Shown in pieces: positions 1-8,259 of a stretch of DNA of 32,191 bases. The stretch spans positions 1 through 32,191 of the forward strand of contig NZ_AYGX02000111.1 in the NCBI RefSeq assembly GCF_000498955.2, written 5' to 3'. The position numbers and the translations under genes are program-made. The notes beneath the pieces are model-generated. The model saw only the letters and a list, made by a program, of their open reading frames with translations, did no database searches and was not told where the DNA came from. Origin of the DNA: Lactiplantibacillus fabifermentans DSM 21115. Its GTDB lineage: Bacteria; Bacillota; Bacilli; Lactobacillales; Lactobacillaceae. Within the stretch, counting starts at the first letter, position 1, and each line of letters begins with the position of its first letter.

Positions 1-53
1 GGAAGCTGATCTTTTTTGTCCGAACAGCGTTCGGATTAATTTTACAATCTACC
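1..53. repeat. Left terminal inverted repeat (IS-like end)
   Basis: Positions 2-53 are an exact reverse complement of 32140-32191 (52 of 52 bases); the match stops at 54 versus 32139. The arm holds a short palindrome (TCCGAAC-AGC-GTTCGGA, 20-36) next to a run of T. The same outward-facing sequence at both contig ends is what an assembler leaves when both sides run into copies of one repeated element, probably an insertion sequence whose terminus is GGTAGATTG. I cannot name the IS family with confidence. The repeat begins one base after a start codon (see 54-57). Confidence 0.85.
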
Positions 54-57
54 TCAT
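54..57 (-). pseudogene. Start of an interrupted gene downstream of rbsD (possibly rbsU)
   Basis: On the minus strand, 36 bases after the rbsD stop, there is a strong ribosome binding site (GAGGAGGAA) followed by TTTAC and an ATG at 57-55. One base later the terminal repeat begins, and reading on gives ATG AGG TAG, a stop at once. A gene therefore began here and has been cut off from its coding sequence by the repeat. Lactobacillus ribose operons often carry the ribose uptake permease rbsU next to rbsD, which is the likely identity, but none of its coding sequence is visible. Confidence 0.6.
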
Positions 58-93
58 GTAAATCTTCCTCCTCTTACCGTTGCCAAGCAGCGC

Positions 94-489
94 TTAGAAT
101 GTAACGCCGCTTTCTAATAAAATGTTTGCGTATGGGGTCATTTCACCAGTCCGAATGAAGGCCCGACAATTGTTTAAATCTTGCTTCATCGCACTATGCG
201 GGATGAAGGTGATCGGTGTATCTGGTAACCGATCTTGAATTTGTTGTAACATCGTTGGATTTTCCGTTTTGATTTCTTCGGCTAAATAAATACGTTGAAC
301 TTCTAATTCAGCCAAAACGTTATTTAACACTTGCATGAAACTAGGAATTCCATTTTGAACGGCTAAATCGATTTTTTCAGTCGTCATCGGTACTGGCATA
401 CCCGCATCGCCAATACTTAGTTTATCAAAGTGGCCCATTTGTGCAATCACGCGTGAAATATCTGAGTTAATTACGGTTCCTTTTTTCAT
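94..489 (-). CDS. rbsD: D-ribose pyranase RbsD
   Basis: Interconverts the pyranose and furanose forms of D-ribose so that RbsK can phosphorylate it; cytoplasmic. The 131 residues match the usual family length. The protein opens [20 protein letters not shown], with the catalytic histidine in QMGH, and continues with the IGDAGMPVP segment typical of RbsD. An in-frame extension to 552 exists, but the ATG at 489 lies behind AGAGGC and 4 nt after the rbsK stop, so it is the start. It is the third gene of an rbsR-rbsK-rbsD set and is translationally close to rbsK. What followed it has been interrupted. Confidence 0.95.
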   Translation of the reverse strand: MKKGTVINSDISRVIAQMGHFDKLSIGDAGMPVPMTTEKIDLAVQNGIPSFMQVLNNVLAELEVQRIYLAEEIKTENPTMLQQIQDRLPDTPITFIPHSAMKQDLNNCRAFIRTGEMTPYANILLESGVTF

Positions 490-493
490 AATG

Positions 494-1414
494 TTAAGCC
501 TCTGCTTTCTCAATAAGTTCGTGCCGATATGGAATCGATGGTTGGGCGCCAAAGCGTTGGACTGCCAATGATGACGCTAAGTTACCATAGCGAATCGCTG
601 CTTCTAAGTTACTAAAATCCGGATTCAAGGCGCTACTCATCGCCCCAATAAACGTATCCCCGGCGGAAGTCGTGTCGACCGCTTTAACTTTAAAGGCGGG
701 CACAATACCGTGGCGACCCGCAACATCGTAAAAGGCACCTTTGCTACCGATGGTGATGATAACGGCGGCAATCCCTAACGCGTGTAACTTTTCAGCAGCT
801 ACTAACATGCTAGCTTCATCGGTCACCGTCACACCGGTTAAGGTTTCGGTTTCCGTTTCATTCGGAATAATCATATCCGTCACTGCCAGCAACTCGGCGG
901 GCACTTTCGCCATGGCCGGGGCTGGATTTAAGATGGTTGGGACATTAGCCGCTTGGGCAATTTTGAAAGCAGTGATGGTTGAGCTGACAGCGCTTTCAAA
1001 TTGAGCAATTAACAAATCGCTATTTTCAATTAATCCGGCCTTAGATTGAACGTAATCTGAGGTAAACGCGTCGTTAGCACCGGCATGAATCATAATTTGA
1101 TTTTCACCAGCATCATCGACGGTAACATATGCTTGACCAGTAGCCATATTCTTAATCGTTTGAATACCATCAAGATTAATCTTTTCTTGGTCTAATAAAT
1201 CCAGCATGACTTTGCCGGCATCGTCGTCACCGACCGCTCCGATAAAGTTAGTGTCAGCGCCCGAACGTTTGGCGGCGACGGCTTGATTAGCCCCCTTGCC
1301 CCCACCAGCAGAAAAGACTTCTTTCGTATGGATGGTTTCACCCGGCTTAGGCATGTGCTTAACCCGAACCGTCCGATCTAAATTAATACTCCCGATTACT
1401 GTAATTGTGCTCAT
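494..1414 (-). CDS. rbsK: Ribokinase RbsK
   Basis: ATP-dependent phosphorylation of D-ribose to ribose 5-phosphate (PfkB carbohydrate kinase family). Visible are the N-terminal substrate site with SINLDRTV, the GGGKGANQA signature (about residues 38-46), the NPAP segment before the nucleotide site, and the C-terminal [12 protein letters not shown] motif with the catalytic aspartate of the PfkB signature. Length is 306 residues, normal for ribokinase. The ATG at 1414 follows GGAGGGATTATCA; an upstream TTG overlaps that ribosome binding site. It is preceded by a promoter-operator region at 1458-1496 and followed after 4 nt by rbsD. Confidence 0.97.
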   Translation of the reverse strand: MSTITVIGSINLDRTVRVKHMPKPGETIHTKEVFSAGGGKGANQAVAAKRSGADTNFIGAVGDDDAGKVMLDLLDQEKINLDGIQTIKNMATGQAYVTVDDAGENQIMIHAGANDAFTSDYVQSKAGLIENSDLLIAQFESAVSSTITAFKIAQAANVPTILNPAPAMAKVPAELLAVTDMIIPNETETETLTGVTVTDEASMLVAAEKLHALGIAAVIITIGSKGAFYDVAGRHGIVPAFKVKAVDTTSAGDTFIGAMSSALNPDFSNLEAAIRYGNLASSLAVQRFGAQPSIPYRHELIEKAEA

Positions 1415-1457
1415 TGATAATCCCTCCAATTGCTAAATAAAGCGGATACATTTTCGT

Positions 1458-1496
1458 TAAAACGTTTTAGTAAAACGTTTTAACTCGATGACAAAA
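1458..1496 (-). promoter_or_regulatory. Tandem LacI-type operators over the rbsK promoter
   Basis: Two identical 12-bp palindromes, TAAAACGTTTTA, sit at 1458-1469 and 1471-1482, 13 bp centre to centre. On the minus strand a TTGTCA (1496-1491) and a TACTAA 16 bp downstream form a plausible promoter that the palindromes overlap. A central CG within a palindrome is typical of LacI/GalR-family operators, and the neighbouring gene encodes such a regulator, so RbsR repression of rbsKD is the natural reading. A catabolite (CcpA) contribution is possible because the half-sites resemble cre. Confidence 0.75.
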
Positions 1497-1515
1497 ATAT
1501 AGCACGTCTTGAAAA

Positions 1516-2514
1516 TTAATTCAAGCGTGCCGTTGAATTTCTTAGCATTAATTTGACTGGTAACTGGCGCTCAACCCATGGTGTCGTTGGGTTTTCAATG
1601 CGAGCTAATAATAATTTCGCCGTCGTCTGACCGAGCTCAAAAATCGGTTGGGCGACCGTTGTTAATTGAGGTGACACATATTGACTCATTTCGACATTAT
1701 CATAACCCACAATACTATAATCAGCTGGTACTCGCTTGCCGGCGACTGCTAAGCCGCGATACAAGCCAAACGCAATCTCATCACTGACCGTAATCGCCGC
1801 CGTGGCAGGTGACGCAATCAACGCTGGGGCCGCGGCTTTGCCAGCTGACTTGGATAGCTCAGTCGGAATGACTGTAATCGCTGCAGGGTCATAGACCTTT
1901 TGTATACCGGCTAACCGTGCTTGGATATTTTCAGTAGCTTGGGCGGGCATTAACACCGCAATCTGTTGATGACCTAAGTCTTTGAGATGCTGGGCCGCTA
2001 ACTGTCCCCCGGTCCGGTCATCACTCGTCACCGCATCGCTCATTCCCGCAGCCTGTTTTTGATCCAAAACTACTAACGGTTGTTGCTGCTGTTGCCAGAT
2101 TTCGTCAATCGCCTCGTTAGGAATTGCCGAGCTCGCAATAATAAAGCCATCCACCCCACGATGACTGAGTTCTGTTAAATATGCCTGTTCTTTAGCCGTA
2201 TCTAAATCCGCATTGCACAGCATCGTAATAAACTTTTTTTGATATAAAATATTTTCAACCCCACGCACTAATTCACTGAAAAATGGGTTAGTAATGTCTG
2301 GGACTAACACCCCAATCGTCTTACTTTTCTTAACGATCATCCGACGCGCAAAATAATCCGCTTCGTAATGTAATTCCGCTTTGGCATTCTTGACTTTAGC
2401 CACCGTGGCATCACTAAAACGACCACCGGTGCCATTCAAGATTTGTGAGACGGTCGTAATTGACACCCCCGCCACACGGGCGACGTCCTTGATTGTTACT
2501 TTTTTATTTGCCAT
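1516..2514 (-). CDS. rbsR: Ribose operon repressor RbsR (LacI/GalR family)
   Basis: Transcriptional regulator of ribose use. Residues 1-60 hold the classic LacI helix-turn-helix (TIKDVARVAGVSITTVSQIL) and hinge helix, followed by a periplasmic-binding-protein-like effector domain starting with KTIGVLVPDITNPFFSELV. Length is 332 residues, normal for the family. It lies directly upstream of rbsK on the same strand with 101 bp between them, and that gap carries two perfect palindromic operator candidates, so it probably represses rbsKD until ribose (or its phosphate) binds. The effector is inferred from the neighbours, not from sequence. Confidence 0.93.
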   Translation of the reverse strand: MANKKVTIKDVARVAGVSITTVSQILNGTGGRFSDATVAKVKNAKAELHYEADYFARRMIVKKSKTIGVLVPDITNPFFSELVRGVENILYQKKFITMLCNADLDTAKEQAYLTELSHRGVDGFIIASSAIPNEAIDEIWQQQQQPLVVLDQKQAAGMSDAVTSDDRTGGQLAAQHLKDLGHQQIAVLMPAQATENIQARLAGIQKVYDPAAITVIPTELSKSAGKAAAPALIASPATAAITVSDEIAFGLYRGLAVAGKRVPADYSIVGYDNVEMSQYVSPQLTTVAQPIFELGQTTAKLLLARIENPTTPWVERQLPVKLMLRNSTARLN

Positions 2515-2813
2515 CCGTCATAATTCCCCTTATATTCGCTATCGTTATTGTATAACAGTTTAGCGCGCTTGCCTACTCGCCTTCGACCTATATGCTCAGC
2601 TAACTTTCCGATAGATTGCCATCAGTGATTGAAACTGCTCGAATCTGGCAACAAATTCAACGCGACATTACTTAGTTACTCGTGAATTCATCTGAAATGC
2701 CGATACTCTGACATGTATGATACAAATTACAATAGGCATTTCCCTAGAAACCTACACCTCGGCAATACGAAAAGTAAGCTCGCCTAAATTGTGGCTTGAA
2801 TGATTTTGGCGCC
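2515..2813. other. Gene-free stretch upstream of rbsR
   Basis: No credible gene seen. On the minus strand a TATACAAT box (about 2547-2554) about 33 bp before rbsR could be its -10, but I see no convincing -35. The remainder is unremarkable A+T-rich spacer up to structured repeat copy 1. Confidence 0.4.
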
Positions 2814-2998
2814 ACCCGGAAGTCCGGCGGTCAGTGTGAACGTGCTGAAAGTTCGCTTAGCTGAGTGACCTTCTCGGCTTAGCGAACCGGCATCTTTCAA
2901 GATTCGCGGGTTGGGCGGAGCTTGAAAGTGAGGTTGGTGACCGCACTTTGGCGCCAACCGGTCGCAGTTCGTGAACACTGACCGCCGGACTGGAGGGC
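2814..2998 (-). repeat. Structured intergenic repeat, copy 1
   Basis: A roughly 185-bp palindromic element between rpsI and rbsR. The closing stem is 17 perfect base pairs (2821-2837 with 2975-2991). It is bounded outside by a TCC/TCC internal loop and a CCC/GGG pair. Read on minus, it holds the three family hairpins: GGTTGG/CCAACC with loop motif CCAAAGTGCGGT; CTTTCAAG/CTTGAAAG enclosing the CCAACCC loop; and GTTCGCTAAGC pairing with GCTAAGCGAAC. The strand is set by agreement with the A-rich loops of the other copies. Function unknown. An open frame across it (2784-3017) is a by-product of the palindrome. Confidence 0.85.
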
Positions 2999-3025
2999 CA
3001 TTATTCAAAAACACCATTTTATCCG

Positions 3026-3056
3026 AAAAAAAAGCCCCACTCCGAAGAGTGAGACT
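3026..3056 (-). terminator. Terminator of truA-rplM-rpsI
   Basis: Minus strand: AGTCTCACTC-TTCG-GAGTGGGGCT (stem with G-T pairs, UUCG tetraloop) followed by eight T residues, 50 bp after the rpsI stop. A run of T on the other side makes it potentially bidirectional. Confidence 0.92.
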
Positions 3057-3106
3057 TTTTCATATAGCCAGAAAATGTTGATATAACAACGTATTTTCGA
3101 AAAATT

Positions 3107-3499
3107 TTAACGCTTTGAGAATTGTCCAGCCTTGCGGGCTTTCTTCAAACCTGGCTTCTTACGTTCCTTCATACGAGCATCACGAGTTAAGAGACCCGCA
3201 CGCTTCAAAGGACCGCGGAAATCTGGATCAACTTCGAGCAATGCCCGAGCGATACCATGACGAGTTGCGCCGGCTTGACCGTGGAACCCACCACCATTGA
3301 CGTTAACTAAAACATCATATTGATCTGACGTTTCCGTTACTTCGAATGGTTGTAACAATTCCTTGCGAATATCTGCAAATGGAATGTAGTCTTCAACAGA
3401 CTTATCATTCATAACAATTTTACCAGAACCTGGTACTAAACGTACTCGGGCAACTGAATCTTTACGACGGCCTGTGCCGCGATATTGTACTTGAGCCAA
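3107..3499 (-). CDS. rpsI: 30S ribosomal protein S9
   Basis: Small-subunit head protein whose C-terminal tail reaches towards the P-site tRNA. The 130 residues include [20 protein letters not shown] at the N-terminus, the [19 protein letters not shown] segment, and the basic C-terminal tail ending GQFSKR with the invariant terminal arginine. It starts 13 nt after rplM behind AAGGAGGAAA and is the last gene before a strong terminator. The rplM-rpsI pair is nearly universal in bacteria. Confidence 0.98.
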   Translation of the reverse strand: MAQVQYRGTGRRKDSVARVRLVPGSGKIVMNDKSVEDYIPFADIRKELLQPFEVTETSDQYDVLVNVNGGGFHGQAGATRHGIARALLEVDPDFRGPLKRAGLLTRDARMKERKKPGLKKARKAGQFSKR

Positions 3500-3512
3500 T
3501 GTAGTTTCCTCC

Positions 3513-3956
3513 TTAGATTAAGTTAGTAATGTCCAAAACTTCAGGCTTTTGTGCTTGTTGCGTATGTTCTGCACCAGCATAAACATGCAACTTCAAGCCC
3601 ATTTTATGACCTAAAGAGTTGTGAGGAAGCATACCTTTAACTGAAGTTTCAATCAATTTTTCTGGTTCTTTAGCTAAGAAGTCACCGGCAGTCCGTTCCT
3701 TTAAACCACCAGCATAGGCAGTATGATGATAATAAATCTTCTTTTCTGCCTTCTTACCAGTTAAAGCGACCTTGCTTGCATTAATAACGATAACGTTGTC
3801 ACCAGTATCCACGTTTGGTGTGAATGTTGGTTTGTTCTTACCACGTAAGATTGACGCTACGACAGTTGAAAGACGACCCATAGGTACATCGGTTGCATCA
3901 ACTACATACCATTTACGATCAATTTCACCTGGTTTAGCCATATATGTTGTACGCAC
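3513..3956 (-). CDS. rplM: 50S ribosomal protein L13
   Basis: Early-assembly large-subunit protein. I chose the GTG at 3956, giving 147 residues beginning (M)[20 protein letters not shown], because GGAGGAACACAAC precedes it and this is the usual family start; an upstream ATG at 3995 would add 13 unsupported residues. The PHNSLG and GMLP segments are characteristic. It is transcribed from its own promoter at 4040-4068, inside the end of truA, which gives a leader of roughly 75 nt. Firmicutes rplM often carries an autoregulatory L13 leader, which would fit here but is not demonstrated. Confidence 0.97.
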   Translation of the reverse strand: MRTTYMAKPGEIDRKWYVVDATDVPMGRLSTVVASILRGKNKPTFTPNVDTGDNVIVINASKVALTGKKAEKKIYYHHTAYAGGLKERTAGDFLAKEPEKLIETSVKGMLPHNSLGHKMGLKLHVYAGAEHTQQAQKPEVLDITNLI

Positions 3957-4039
3957 GTTGTGTTCCTCCATTTTCTGTGTTTGTTTGACACTCAATAAGA
4001 TTTCCGGGGCTTATCGTGGGGCAAACAATACCAACGATT

Positions 4040-4068
4040 AGTTTACCCAATTTAGCGTTGGAAGTCAA
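4040..4068 (-). promoter_or_regulatory. rplM-rpsI promoter inside the 3' end of truA
   Basis: Minus strand TTGACT (4068-4063), 17-bp spacer, TAAACT (4045-4040). The -35 overlaps the truA stop codon, so the ribosomal pair can be expressed independently of truA. Confidence 0.8.
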
Positions 4069-4853
4069 TGATTATTTAGGTCGGCTTGTAACTCACTTTG
4101 CTCATAATAAACCTTTTTCATGTATAATCCCGACGCTGGGGCGGTCCCCCGGGCTTGTTCCCGATTCTTAGCAGCTAACAATTGCGGAATACAATCGACT
4201 GCGCGCCGGCCTTGCCCGATTTCCATCAAGACGGCCACCATAATGCGGACCTGGTTGTATAAAAAGCCACTTCCACAAAATTCAAATTGAATTTCATCCT
4301 CATTGGGCAAAGCCCACGCCTCGGCCGAAAAAATTTCCCGCACATGGTCATGAGCTTGGGAGCCGGACGCCACAAAAGTCGTGAAGTCGTGTTTCCCGAC
4401 TAAATCCGGTAAGGCTTGTTGAATTCGTTCGATGTCGGCGTGAAATTTAAAGTGCCCCGTGTAATTGCGCTTAAACGGGTCGACAAACTCGTTTTGATAC
4501 GCCCGGTACCAATACCGCTTCCCCACAGTATCATAGCGTGCATGGAAGCTTTGTGGCACGATAGCGACCGTTTTAACGATGGTGTCGACCGGCAACAGAC
4601 TATTCAGTCCCCGCCGGACGCCTTCCGCATTAATTTCATATGGTAAATCAAAATGCACAGTTTGTCCAAAGGCATGCACGCCCGCATCGGTCCGACCGGC
4701 GCCGAAAACAACGACCGGTTCAGCCGGATCTTTGGCCATTTTATTAACCGCCTTACTAAAAACTTGCTCGACGGTCCGTTGCCCGGGTTGGCGTTGAAAG
4801 CCGGCAAAGTTCGTCCCGTCATAAGCCAATGTTACTTTATACCTCGTTGTCAA
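4065..4853 (-). CDS. truA: tRNA pseudouridine synthase TruA
   Basis: Isomerises uridines 38-40 in the tRNA anticodon stem to pseudouridine. Visible are YKVTLAYDGTNFAGFQRQPG at the N-terminus, the catalytic GRTDAGVHA motif, the RYWYR segment and the late GSGFLYNQVRIM motif. The TTG at 4853 follows GGAGGACATT and yields 262 residues, the normal length; an in-frame ATG at 4898 would add 15 residues not seen in the family. It sits between the ECF module and rplM, its usual Firmicutes place, but is separated from ecfT by 579 bp containing two structured repeats. Confidence 0.96.
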   Translation of the reverse strand: MTTRYKVTLAYDGTNFAGFQRQPGQRTVEQVFSKAVNKMAKDPAEPVVVFGAGRTDAGVHAFGQTVHFDLPYEINAEGVRRGLNSLLPVDTIVKTVAIVPQSFHARYDTVGKRYWYRAYQNEFVDPFKRNYTGHFKFHADIERIQQALPDLVGKHDFTTFVASGSQAHDHVREIFSAEAWALPNEDEIQFEFCGSGFLYNQVRIMVAVLMEIGQGRRAVDCIPQLLAAKNREQARGTAPASGLYMKKVYYEQSELQADLNNH

Positions 4854-4930
4854 AATGTCCTCCATAATCACAAAAAATTGGCGCAGCCCTTTCGCCACGT
4901 CAATTTATTTTCGTCAGTTTCTGTGTTATT

Positions 4931-5110
4931 GCCGCCTCCAGCTGGTAAGTGCACCACCGTGGGGCAACCCTGCCAAGCCAAAGTACGGTCTTGCCAGGCG
5001 GTTGAGTGCCTTGCAAAACCCACAAGTCACTCAACACGACCCAAGTTCTAAACGAGCAAAAAACACTCGTTAAGAACTTTTTCACGGTGTCCCACTTACC
5101 AGCTTCCGGC
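4931..5110 (+). repeat. Structured intergenic repeat, copy 2
   Basis: A 180-bp element upstream of truA. Outer GCC/GGC pair, TCC/TCC 3x3 internal loop, closing stem of 12 bp (4940-4951 with 5093-5104), second stem CACCGTG/CACGGTG (4955-4961 with 5083-5089), then three hairpins. The first is CCTGCCAAG/CTTGCCAGG with loop motif CCAAAGTACGGT; the second is GTTGAGTG/CACTCAAC capped by a CTTG/CAAG mini-stem and AAACCC; the third is AAGTTCT/AGAACTT with an A-rich loop. Same length as copy 4, with compensatory changes in most stems. Confidence 0.9.
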
Positions 5111-5243
5111 TATATTTTCAATCACGATTGAACGGCTTAGCGATTATCTCGTAAACCGTCAGCACCTATTTAGCAATAGTCCGTATCTCAGTTCATTAAT
5201 ACGATTACAGCATGTTGAGCACATCTTAACACCACCGTAGTCA

Positions 5244-5427
5244 ATCTAGCCCCGTAGCAGTTGATGTTGCGCTGTGTCGATATTCTTAGCGGGCTTTTTG
5301 GGCCGCTTAGAATATGGGTCGTGTTGCTAGACTTACGGGTTTGGTAAGGCTGGCAACCGCCGCTGGGGACCGCATTTTGGCCCCAGGGGTCGCCCCACAG
5401 CGCAGCATCAACTGCCACGGGGTGGCG
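5244..5427 (-). repeat. Structured intergenic repeat, copy 3
   Basis: A 184-bp element ending a few bases from the ecfT stop, facing copy 2 head to head. The closing stem is 17 bp with one mismatch (5250-5266 with 5406-5422). Unlike most copies it has no TCC/TCC loop in this stem. On minus it keeps stem CGCTGTG/CACAGCG, hairpin CTGGGG/CCCCAG with loop motif CCAAAATGCGGT, hairpin GTTGCCAG/CTAGCAAC capped by CTTAC/GTAAG, and hairpin ATATTCTAAGCGG/CCGCTAAGAATAT. As it lies just 3' of ecfT it would be in the mRNA 3' region in its proposed sense orientation. Confidence 0.88.
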
Positions 5428-5432
5428 TAAAA

Positions 5433-6233
5433 CTACCCGCGCAAGAATACTAAAACGACGGTTAGGGCGACGAAACTGAGGGTCGCCCAGGTATCGCGGC
5501 TTTGCCATTTTAGAATGCGGAACTTGCTGCGACCTTCGCCGCCTTGGTAGCCGCGCGCTTCCATCGCCGTTGCTAAATCTTCAGCACGGTTGAATGAGCT
5601 GACGAACAGTGGAATCAGTAATGGTACAATCGCGCGCATCTGTTGGAAAATGTTGCCTTCACCGAAATCGACCCCACGCGCCCGTTGCGCATTCATAATC
5701 TTTTCCGTTTCGTCCATCAAGGTCGGCACGAAGCGTAACGCAATTGACAACATTAAGGCCACTTCGTATACGGGAAATTTGACCGCTTTTAACGGCATCA
5801 AAATGTATTCAATCGCATCTGATAATTCCAGTGGTGGCGTCGTTAAGGTCAGTAAGGTTGACATGAAGATAATCAGAACGAACCGACAGAAAATATAGAC
5901 CCCATTTATCAGGCCCAACTGGCTAATCGTAATGATACCCCAGTGGAAATAAACGTGACCACCACTCGCACTAAACAGGACTTGCAACAGCACGGTGAAC
6001 AGAATTAGCCAAATCAACGGTTTGACCCCGTTGATGAAAAATGACCATTTGACACCGGACAGCATGATTGCCAGTAACGTAAAGGCAAATAATACGATAT
6101 AGGTTTGCCAATTATTCGCGATAAAGATAATCCCAATAAAGTAAAAACTCAGTAATAATTTGGCGCGGGGATCCATGTGGTGGATGAGCGAATCTCCAGG
6201 GATATAACGCCCAAAGATTAGTTTATTCATCAT
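5433..6233 (-). CDS. ecfT: ECF transporter transmembrane protein EcfT
   Basis: Membrane scaffold of energy-coupling-factor vitamin transporters; it couples the two ATPases to interchangeable substrate-binding S proteins. The 266-residue protein has several strongly hydrophobic segments and the two family coupling motifs with Ala-Arg-Gly ([12 protein letters not shown] and MEARGYQGG). The ATG at 6233 lies 11 nt behind GGAGG within the end of ecfA2 (11-nt overlap); a TTG at 6251 falls on the ribosome binding site itself. Third gene of ecfA1-ecfA2-ecfT. With RibU, such modules move flavins, which matters given the EET locus next door. No S component is in this window. Confidence 0.96.
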   Translation of the reverse strand: MMNKLIFGRYIPGDSLIHHMDPRAKLLLSFYFIGIIFIANNWQTYIVLFAFTLLAIMLSGVKWSFFINGVKPLIWLILFTVLLQVLFSASGGHVYFHWGIITISQLGLINGVYIFCRFVLIIFMSTLLTLTTPPLELSDAIEYILMPLKAVKFPVYEVALMLSIALRFVPTLMDETEKIMNAQRARGVDFGEGNIFQQMRAIVPLLIPLFVSSFNRAEDLATAMEARGYQGGEGRSKFRILKWQSRDTWATLSFVALTVVLVFLRG

Positions 6234-7110
6234 CGGTTGACCCACCTCCAAACGCGCTGGCCGGTAGTTGAGCCACTAAATCAGCAGCCAATTCATCTTC
6301 GGTCAACGGTAACTGGTCAAAATGCAACCCTTTTTGCACGAGTTGCCGCGCAAATGCCGTCGTTTTCGGTAAGCCGAGTTGGTGTTTTAATAACCACTCA
6401 GGGTCTTGGAACACGTCACGCGGCGTCCCGGTTTTAACGACCCGGCCTTGGTCCATCACGATGACATGATCGGCATAATTAGCCACATCATCCATTTGGT
6501 GGGTCACTAAGACGACCGTCAAATCTTGGTCATGGCGTAACTGCGCAAACATTTCCATCATATCGAGCCGGCCTTGCGGGTCGAGTCCCGCCGTCGGTTC
6601 ATCGAGGACTAACACTTGGGGTTGCATCGCTAGCACCCCAGCGATGGCGACGCGCCGCATTTGACCGCCAGATAAATCAAATGGTGAGCGGTCGAGTAAC
6701 GTCGCCGGTAAACCGACTAAGTCTAACATGTCAGCAGCCGTTTTTAACGCATCGGCTTCGCTCACGCCAAAGTTTTGCGGTCCAAAAGCGATATCTTTAG
6801 CGACCGTTTCTTCAAATAACTGACTTTCAGGAAATTGAAAGACAATCCCCACTTTACGCCGCAGTGACTTTAAGTCCTTATTACTCGTCGCCGGGGTAAT
6901 CTCACGGTCGCCGATGAGCACGGTCCCGCTCGTTGGTTTCAATAAGGCGTTTAAATGTTGTAACAACGTCGATTTACCACTCCCAGTGTGCCCAATCAAC
7001 GCGGTATACGACCCAGTTGGAATCGTGACATTGATGTCGGCCAACGCTTTCGTTTCAAAAGGGGTGCCCGGTTGGTAAGTAAAATCTACTTGTTTGAACT
7101 CAATTGCCAT
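6223..7110 (-). CDS. ecfA2: ECF transporter ATPase EcfA2
   Basis: ATP-hydrolysing subunit that pairs with EcfA1 beneath EcfT. Shows Walker [11 protein letters not shown]-loop [10 protein letters not shown], signature [13 protein letters not shown], Walker [13 protein letters not shown] and the H-loop VTHQMDD. Length 295 residues, slightly longer than EcfA1, as usual for EcfA2, with an acidic tail (STDDE). It overlaps ecfA1 by 25 nt and ecfT by 11 nt, so the three are translationally coupled. Confidence 0.96.
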   Translation of the reverse strand: MAIEFKQVDFTYQPGTPFETKALADINVTIPTGSYTALIGHTGSGKSTLLQHLNALLKPTSGTVLIGDREITPATSNKDLKSLRRKVGIVFQFPESQLFEETVAKDIAFGPQNFGVSEADALKTAADMLDLVGLPATLLDRSPFDLSGGQMRRVAIAGVLAMQPQVLVLDEPTAGLDPQGRLDMMEMFAQLRHDQDLTVVLVTHQMDDVANYADHVIVMDQGRVVKTGTPRDVFQDPEWLLKHQLGLPKTTAFARQLVQKGLHFDQLPLTEDELAADLVAQLPASAFGGGSTDDE

Positions 7111-7928
7111 AACCAGTCCGCCATCCCTTTCTCCGTTAAATAATCGGCTGGAACTTGGACGCCTTGCCGTTTCAACGCTGCTTTGAGCCGTTCAGCATAT
7201 GGCATATCCAAGCCCATTTTAATAAGTTCAGGGCCATGGCGAAAAATTTCTGCCGGCGTCCCCTCCTCTTTTAGTTCACCATCGTTAACAACGAGCACCC
7301 GATTGGCACTCGCCGCTTCATCGATGTCATGCGTAATCGAAAGCACCGTCAAATTGCCGGCTACCTTCATTGCTTGAATCGTTTGTAACACTTCGGCGCG
7401 ACCCCGAGGATCGAGCATCGAAGTGGCTTCATCTAAAATTAAAATTTGTGGTTGGGCCGCAATCATGCCGGCTAAAGCGACCCGCTGCTTTTGCCCACCG
7501 GACAAACGGGCGGGTTCCCGCGTGGCAAAGTCGCTCATATTAACTTGCTTCAAGGCGGCCGCGACCCGTGCTAACATTTCATCACGGGGCACGCCTTGAT
7601 TTTCCAAGCCAAACGCGACATCATCGGCCACGGTTGCGCCAACAAATTGGTTATCAGGATTTTGAAAAACCATCCCGATTTTTTTACGAATATTCCAAAC
7701 GGTATCTTCAGATAGTACTTCGCCATCGACCGTAATCGTTCCGGATGCGGGGGCTAACAACCCGTTCAAGTTTTTCGCTAAGGTCGATTTGCCGGACCCG
7801 TTATGGCCGACAATGGCGACCCATTCACCCGCGGCCACGGAAAACGAAATGTCTTTTAACGTCAAGTCATCCGCTGACTGTTGCGGGTAACGATAATTTA
7901 AATGTGCAACGTCAATAATCTGACTCAC
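7086..7928 (-). CDS. ecfA1: ECF transporter ATPase EcfA1
   Basis: First ATPase of the ECF module. Walker [11 protein letters not shown]-loop [11 protein letters not shown], signature [13 protein letters not shown], Walker [13 protein letters not shown] and switch histidine in ITHDIDE are all present. Length 280 residues. The start is a GTG behind GAGGGACAACG. In most Firmicutes this gene follows rplQ directly; here rplQ is over 8 kb away because the EET genes lie between. Its upstream region is occupied by structured repeat copy 4, 31 nt from the start codon, so any promoter beyond it would transcribe the whole repeat (in antisense) as 5' leader. Confidence 0.96.
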   Translation of the reverse strand: MSQIIDVAHLNYRYPQQSADDLTLKDISFSVAAGEWVAIVGHNGSGKSTLAKNLNGLLAPASGTITVDGEVLSEDTVWNIRKKIGMVFQNPDNQFVGATVADDVAFGLENQGVPRDEMLARVAAALKQVNMSDFATREPARLSGGQKQRVALAGMIAAQPQILILDEATSMLDPRGRAEVLQTIQAMKVAGNLTVLSITHDIDEAASANRVLVVNDGELKEEGTPAEIFRHGPELIKMGLDMPYAERLKAALKRQGVQVPADYLTEKGMADWLWQLSSNK

Positions 7929-7959
7929 CGTTGTCCCTCATTTCTTTCTTGTTTTTATT

Positions 7960-8139
7960 GCCGCCTCCAGCCAGTTGGCACACCACTGTGTGGCCACCCT
8001 GCCAAGCCAAGGAGCGGTCTTGTCAGGCGGTTGGGTGCCTTGCAAAGCCCACAAGTCACCCAACACGACCCATGTTCTAAGTGCGCACACAACGCGCACT
8101 TAGAACATTTTCACAGCGCCGTGCCAACTGGCTTCCGGC
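7960..8139 (+). repeat. Structured intergenic repeat, copy 4
   Basis: A 180-bp element between ecfA1 and apbE. Outer GCC/GGC, TCC/TCC loop, 13-bp closing stem (7969-7981 with 8121-8133), second stem CACTGTG/CACAGCG. The hairpins are CCTGCCAAG/CTTGTCAGG with loop motif CCAAGGAGCGGT; GTTGGGTG/CACCCAAC capped by CTTG/CAAG; and a perfect 15-bp hairpin from ATGTTCTAAGTGCGC. Compared with copy 2, the second hairpin shows the paired change GAGTG/CACTC to GGGTG/CACCC. The third hairpin has an A-T pair where other copies keep an A-A mismatch. The remaining 120 bp to apbE hold no clear promoter (a weak TTGCTG-16-TATGTT on minus). Confidence 0.9.
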
Positions 8140-8259
8140 TAATATACTACTCCTGAATTAACATAACCAGTCGTGTATTGACAGCAAGCTTATCTATTCA
8201 GATACTGCTATCAATAATTAAACGACACGCAACTATGGTCTATATCATACCATATTCAG

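Noticed and set aside
2784-3017. Open frame of 77 codons on minus
   Set aside because: It spans repeat copy 1 and arises from the palindrome; no ribosome binding site or family likeness.
7902-8156. Open frame across repeat copy 4 (and similar ones over copies 2, 5, 6)
   Set aside because: The frames follow the repeat structure and are not conserved between copies, as expected for non-coding sequence.
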